From contig WAID01000009.1 in assembly GCA_016584495.1 (NCBI GenBank), forward strand, positions 2,914,001 through 2,978,000: a stretch of 64,000 nt of DNA, given 5' to 3'. Positions 59,969 through 64,000 of the stretch are shown piece after piece; position 1 is the first letter of the stretch, and each line of letters starts with the position of its first letter. Source of the stretch: Celoporthe dispersa (Eukaryota > Ascomycota > Sordariomycetes > Diaporthales > Cryphonectriaceae). The notes under the pieces are model-generated. The model ran no database searches. It was not told the origin of the DNA and worked only from the letters and a program-made list of their open reading frames with translations. The position numbers and the translations under genes were made by a program.

Positions 59969-61003
59969 ATGAAGGACTTCAAGCCAATGGTAGTCCCTAC
60001 CAGGACACCCACGCCAGAGAGGGCGCCGCCTGTTCAGTCCGTAAGTGACTTCATCCCCAATCTCTCTCTCTTGAACAAACATGGAGGAGGTGGCCCTCAG
60101 GCCAGTCTGACAGCACCACAGTTCCTCATCAAGGAGTCCCTCACGCTCCCGACCCTTCTCGCCCTGGGTGGTCTGCTCCAGACCCTCACCTTCCTCGTCC
60201 TGCCGGCGCGCCTCGCCCTCCTCCCGGTTGTCTTTCTGATCGGACACGCCATCATCACCACAGTCCTGCACGCCCGCTCGCCCAAGAGCAACCCTCTCAT
60301 GGTGGACATGATCCCGGGCCGCTCGACAGCCCAGCTTCCCCTGCCGCGGGCCAGCAGCGGCGACACCACCGCTACCACTCCCGGGCAGCCCAACTTCGGC
60401 TCCACGGCTGCCTCCTCCTCCGTTGTGGCCTTCCACCTGGGCGTCCACTTCAACCACCCCATGGGTCTCTTCTGCCCCGGCGGCCGCGAGATCGGCGCCC
60501 ACTTCCAGGCCATGACCGCGGACCTGAAGGCCCACCGCGACGAGTTCGGCATGCTGTCTGCTACGGTCTGGCGCGGCACGACGCGCGCCTCACACAACGG
60601 GATCCTGCTGATCGCGTACTTTCGTGACGTGGACGGCCTCAACCGGTTTGCGCACGACAAGGTGCACCGCGACGGGTGGGACTGGTACCACAAGTTCGTG
60701 CGCGAGACCGGCTACCGACACTTTGGCCTGTTTCACGAGACGTTCCTGAGCCGGCCGGGGGAGTGGGAGACCATCTATGCGGACTGCGAGCCCACGCTGC
60801 TGGGGGCGGGGAGCGTGCGGTTTGACAACCTGGGAGGAGGAGACGAGGCTGCGTCTGGGACCGGAGGACAGGACAGCGAGAAGGAGCCCGAGCAGGCGGC
60901 GGAGGAGGCGTGGATCAAGCCCCTCGTGAACGCCGACCATCCTGCCCTGAAGAGCCAGGCCAAGAGGATGGGCATGACCCTGGGGCTGAAGGATGAACAG
61001 TGA
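59969..61003 (+). CDS. DUF4188-like protein (ferredoxin-like/ABM-type fold, possible membrane-anchored)
   Basis: Read without introns it has 344 residues; start ATCATCATGAAGG. Two hydrophobic stretches occur at about 60-90 (LLALGGLLQTLTFLVLPARL and neighbours). From about 150 the sequence matches the fungal/bacterial DUF4188 pattern: VAFHLGVHFNHPMG, GREIGAHF, DEFGMLSATVWRG, LLIAYFRDVDGLNRFAHD, HRDGWDWYHKF, FGLFHETF and WETIYAD. Some relatives are annotated as monooxygenase-like, but no activity is established. A perfect GTAAGT at 60041 with a CAG at 60098-60100 defines a possible 60-nt intron with no stop and length divisible by three, so the product could be 324 residues. The C-terminus is Glu/Gln-rich and then basic. 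Confidence 0.82.
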   Translation: MKDFKPMVVPTRTPTPERAPPVQSVSDFIPNLSLLNKHGGGGPQASLTAPQFLIKESLTLPTLLALGGLLQTLTFLVLPARLALLPVVFLIGHAIITTVLHARSPKSNPLMVDMIPGRSTAQLPLPRASSGDTTATTPGQPNFGSTAASSSVVAFHLGVHFNHPMGLFCPGGREIGAHFQAMTADLKAHRDEFGMLSATVWRGTTRASHNGILLIAYFRDVDGLNRFAHDKVHRDGWDWYHKFVRETGYRHFGLFHETFLSRPGEWETIYADCEPTLLGAGSVRFDNLGGGDEAASGTGGQDSEKEPEQAAEEAWIKPLVNADHPALKSQAKRMGMTLGLKDEQ

Positions 61004-62066
61004 GCCCCCGGCGTCCCCGCCCGGAGCCTAGACAGGACTGCTGCTCCCCTGGGGGCTGTGGTGGCTATATGAGAAGGATGGGAAGCGGGATGGACGTGTG
61101 GACTTACTAGAAAGGTACCGGGGGCAGACAGGAGGGATATGAGCCAGGCTCGTTGTATTAATAATATTAGCTTTCATAGACAGGCCATTGAGATTTGATC
61201 ACTGCATTCTACCATTCTCTCCGGTCCGGTCTGATGATATCTTGAATGATTATTCTTCTTCTTCTTTCTTCTCCTCCTCCTCCTCCTCTTATCTCTATTA
61301 AGCAATACTTATTCAACACTGGAGACTACTTAGTCACCTGTGCAACAGATAGGACTCACCATGCTGCAAAAGCATCATCACAACTCGTCACATCACTACA
61401 AGTAAACACATCTTGTCGTGATGATTACTACGAGTCGAGTAACCGGGTAGTAGGAGTGTCAAATCATGGAAATCTCTGCAGGGCTTGAGCTCTGTGCTCT
61501 TGTGTATCTCAACCATATATCAAACCTTCATTATCATGTAGCATTTCTAGCGATAGTAGCGCTCCATCGCACTCCACCCCCAGTGTCCTGTCATATCGCG
61601 GGACCCATCCGAGGCTGGGGTTCTCTCCCCGGCGCTATCCCCAAGCTGGACAACTCTAATTTTACCCGCCCAAACCTTGACCTGGCAAGGCGTCCAATCT
61701 CACCTTCCCCAAGCGCTCGAAATGCCGGCACCCGGAGGATTTTTTCTTCTTTTTTTCATTCCTTGTTTTCTCTCCCCTTCCTTCGTGACGACGACCTCCT
61801 ATCCACAACCACATACACTACGCTGCACTCACCGACACTCATTTCTCCACACCTCGCGTCCGCCAACGCGGCGGTCATCTTTTGTCTCTCTATGCACAAA
61901 AGACGCACACACATACACACACACACACACTCACACACACACAGTCCTCTGGCGACTCTGATGAGGATCGCGTGATGTCGTCTTCACGCCTGTGAATCGC
62001 TCCTTGAAACAAACACAAACACACACACACACACAGTCACTCGACAACAAACGGCTATCACCTGTG
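61004..62066. other. Intergenic, no gene seen
   Basis: It contains a CT/CTCC-rich tract at 61254-61290, an AT-rich stretch around 61155-61175, and CA-rich sequence at 61905-61942 and 62008-62036 just before the next gene. No gene-like frame. Confidence 0.55.
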
Positions 62067-62906
62067 ATGATGACGACGATGATGACGATGCACGAGGCGA
62101 CCCCTACCTCTGCCTCGCGGCTGGCCGTCGGCAACCTCCTCCGCCTCGTCCTGCTCGTCGTCCTGGCCACGCTCACCTCGCCCGCATCGGCAGACTCCTC
62201 CGTCGCCATATCAGCCACGCCCCACGCCCAGTACTCGTCCTCCATCGGCGTCCTGGGCTGCAAGATCAACACCAACCGCGTGGCGTACTGGCCCATGGCC
62301 GTGGACTGCACCAACATCTGCGTCAAGCTGAGCTACGGGAGCCGCTCCGTCCACCTCCTGCGCGTCGACCAGTCCGGCGGCGCCTACGACGTCAGCTACG
62401 ACGCCTGGAACTACCTGCAGACGGGCAAGTCCGCCACCGTCGACCCCATCGCCGGCGGCGGGGTGGCCATGACCTACGAGAACGCCTCCGCCTCGGACTG
62501 CAGCAGCCTGATCAAGACCGACGGCCTGCCGCTGAGCGCGCCCAACAGCATGGACTTCCTCTTCAGCTGCCTCGACGACCAGAGCAGCTGGGTCGCGCAG
62601 AACTACGCCCTGTACAACATCGACGACGCCATCTGCTCGCTGGGCTATGATGAGAAGTGCACCCTGGACTGGGAGTCCGGCGCCAACCAGCCCACGTGCC
62701 CGCACACGCTGGGCCTGCAGACCGAGCTGACGTCGGACCCGGTGTACGACATTGAGTACCCTACGGGCCAGAAGGTGTTGGCCTCGACCGGCGAGGCCGT
62801 GAGCAGTGGGACCGGGGCCGCTGGGACCTCGGCGGCCTCCAGGACACGGTGGCTCCTCGGGCTGGTTGTTCCCGCGGCGCTGCTCGTGACAGCTTCCTGG
62901 ATCTAA
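62067..62906 (+). CDS. GPI-anchored, eight-cysteine secreted protein
   Basis: Single exon. The first of several clustered in-frame ATGs is at 62067, giving 279 residues; 62091 is an alternative. A signal peptide covers about residues 1-43 (LLRLVLLVVLATLTSPASA). The mature part has eight Cys, an even number consistent with four disulfides, and the motifs GCKINTNRVAYWPM, DCTNICVKLSY, VHLLRVDQSGGAYDVSYDAW and DFLFSC. A Ser/Gly/Ala-rich linker (SSGTGAAGTSAAS) and a C-terminal hydrophobic tail indicate a GPI-anchor signal, so it should sit at the plasma membrane or cell wall. The GGAYDVSYDAW block recalls the Asp-Leu-Ser region of double-psi beta-barrel (expansin/barwin-like) proteins, but this is only a resemblance. 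It looks like a conserved ascomycete family of unknown function. Confidence 0.82.
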   Translation: MMTTMMTMHEATPTSASRLAVGNLLRLVLLVVLATLTSPASADSSVAISATPHAQYSSSIGVLGCKINTNRVAYWPMAVDCTNICVKLSYGSRSVHLLRVDQSGGAYDVSYDAWNYLQTGKSATVDPIAGGGVAMTYENASASDCSSLIKTDGLPLSAPNSMDFLFSCLDDQSSWVAQNYALYNIDDAICSLGYDEKCTLDWESGANQPTCPHTLGLQTELTSDPVYDIEYPTGQKVLASTGEAVSSGTGAAGTSAASRTRWLLGLVVPAALLVTASWI

Positions 62907-63261
62907 TAGTCACCACAGGTGTTGATCATCTGGATATGTTCGTCCAAAAAAAAAAAAAAAGAAAATACCCAATCTAAATACCCGTTCTTTATATTACCCT
63001 AGCTCTTTTTATTCCCTTCTTCTTTTTCTCGCCCTATCGGTCAGCAAGTCTGAGTGGCTTTGATGTGTCCACCACCTGAGGGCAGACTTTATGTAACGAG
63101 GACCACCGTCCCTATGACGGTAATGAATAATATGATAATGACTACACGATTAGCTTCAGGACTCATCAAGATATTGATGTTGATAATGTCAAAGTCGGAC
63201 CCATCTCTTGTGCACAGGCACCAGCAGCTTATAGTGAGAATGCCAGTGCAGCGTATTAGAC

Positions 63262-63338
<77 letters not shown>

Positions 63339-64000
63339 TTGGGAGTATCACGCATCTTTTCTGATATATTGTTTGTTCCAACATGGCGTGGTAATATAAT
63401 TCCCATAAGTGGTTAGGCCCGAGGTGGAATGGAGTTGCCATTGCCTGTGGGTAAGGGAGTTCCTGGATTTTTTTAATTTCTTTTTAATTACTATTTTAAC
63501 ACAGAACATGCTCCTCTGCACAACACAATACAGTACATTTACTAGACCAACAAACTTCTACCATCTCCTGTGAGCGGTATGGGCTTCTAAAATCGCACCG
63601 TCTCTTCGAGTTGGCTTTCACGGTCCTTGAAATCACGTGTCATCCTCCATATCAATTGACTAGGGCCTGGGCTCGATTAACTAATTAGGTATACCTTTAC
63701 TCCAGGTGTTGTGGCCGTCCCCATCTATCCTCGACTTCGGGAATGCGACGATATATAACCTCGCATCGGGTCCGAATGCTGGACAAGGCTCCATATACTT
63801 GGACAAGCCCATACGGTATCTTGGGTATTTAGACGATTTCACTACTTTTGTCATGTGGACATGCTTCTACCCTGCGCTGTCCTCGCGATTATGTCGAGAC
63901 TGCCTGCCCTGAACTACGCCACACAGCGTACAAGATGTGATAGGATGTCTGTCCCCGGGCGAATGGTTTGTGTCTAACTGTTCTGGACTGGAAGGATCCC
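62907..64000. other. Intergenic at the window edge
   Basis: Contains poly-A (62946-62960), a 70-bp AG repeat and AT-rich sequence (63470-63500). A short open frame at 63706-63912 is not recognisable and could be part of something outside the window. I do not support it as a gene. Confidence 0.5.
63266..63335. repeat. (AG)n microsatellite, 35 units
   Basis: Uninterrupted 70-bp AG repeat, the longest simple repeat in the window. Confidence 0.95.

Noticed and set aside
2681..63335. Many simple repeats as a possible CRISPR-like or satellite array
   Set aside because: All are mono-, di- or trinucleotide runs without unique spacers; the genome is fungal.

Overview
This window is nuclear DNA of a filamentous ascomycete (Pezizomycotina, most likely a Sordariomycete; the genus cannot be fixed by eye). 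The evidence is short GT-AG introns with CTRAC-type branch sites, GC-rich coding sequence, fungus-specific families (Zn2Cys6 regulator, Dal5-type permease, GPI-anchored secreted protein), and CT-rich tracts with CA/GA microsatellites between genes. I see no tRNA, rRNA, CRISPR array or intact transposon.

Layout. 1-400: 3' end of a Trm9-like tRNA methyltransferase. 2.2-4.2 kb (-): a Myb/SANT regulator, followed by a 7.7 kb gene desert. 12.0-12.9 kb (+): tubulin cofactor B (alp11). 15.7-17.5 kb (+): a PA-TM-RING ubiquitin ligase. 22.0-23.9 kb (+): glutamate decarboxylase. 26.4-29.0 kb (-): a Zn2Cys6 transcription factor, followed by a 16 kb gene desert. 45.1-46.1 kb (+): adenine deaminase. 46.6-48.5 kb (-): an Mch1-like transporter. 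49.6-51.7 kb (+): an F-box protein. 52.3-54.3 kb (-): an allantoate-permease-family transporter with six exons. 54.3-57.4 kb: a more AT-rich stretch with weak or decayed membrane-protein ORFs. 57.7-58.9 kb (+): a cysteine-rich single-pass membrane protein. 60.0-61.0 kb (+): a DUF4188-like protein. 62.1-62.9 kb (+): an eight-cysteine GPI-anchored secreted protein.

The genes look like ordinary housekeeping and regulatory loci. No biosynthetic cluster or defence system is apparent. The nearest thing to a functional neighbourhood is adenine deaminase lying 6 kb from a permease of a family that imports purine breakdown products.

The most important observation for any user is technical. Six of the thirteen confident genes carry single-base frameshifts, seven in total, mostly at short G/C runs, and the sequence on both sides is well conserved. 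Splice phase closes only if each is a one-base error. This points to uncorrected sequencing indels rather than pseudogenes. The most interesting biological details are a 14-nt microexon and a GC-AG intron in the permease, introns that can be read through in frame, a Myb gene whose only plausible start is GTG in a good initiation context, and an 11-bp motif that recurs four times in intergenic DNA.
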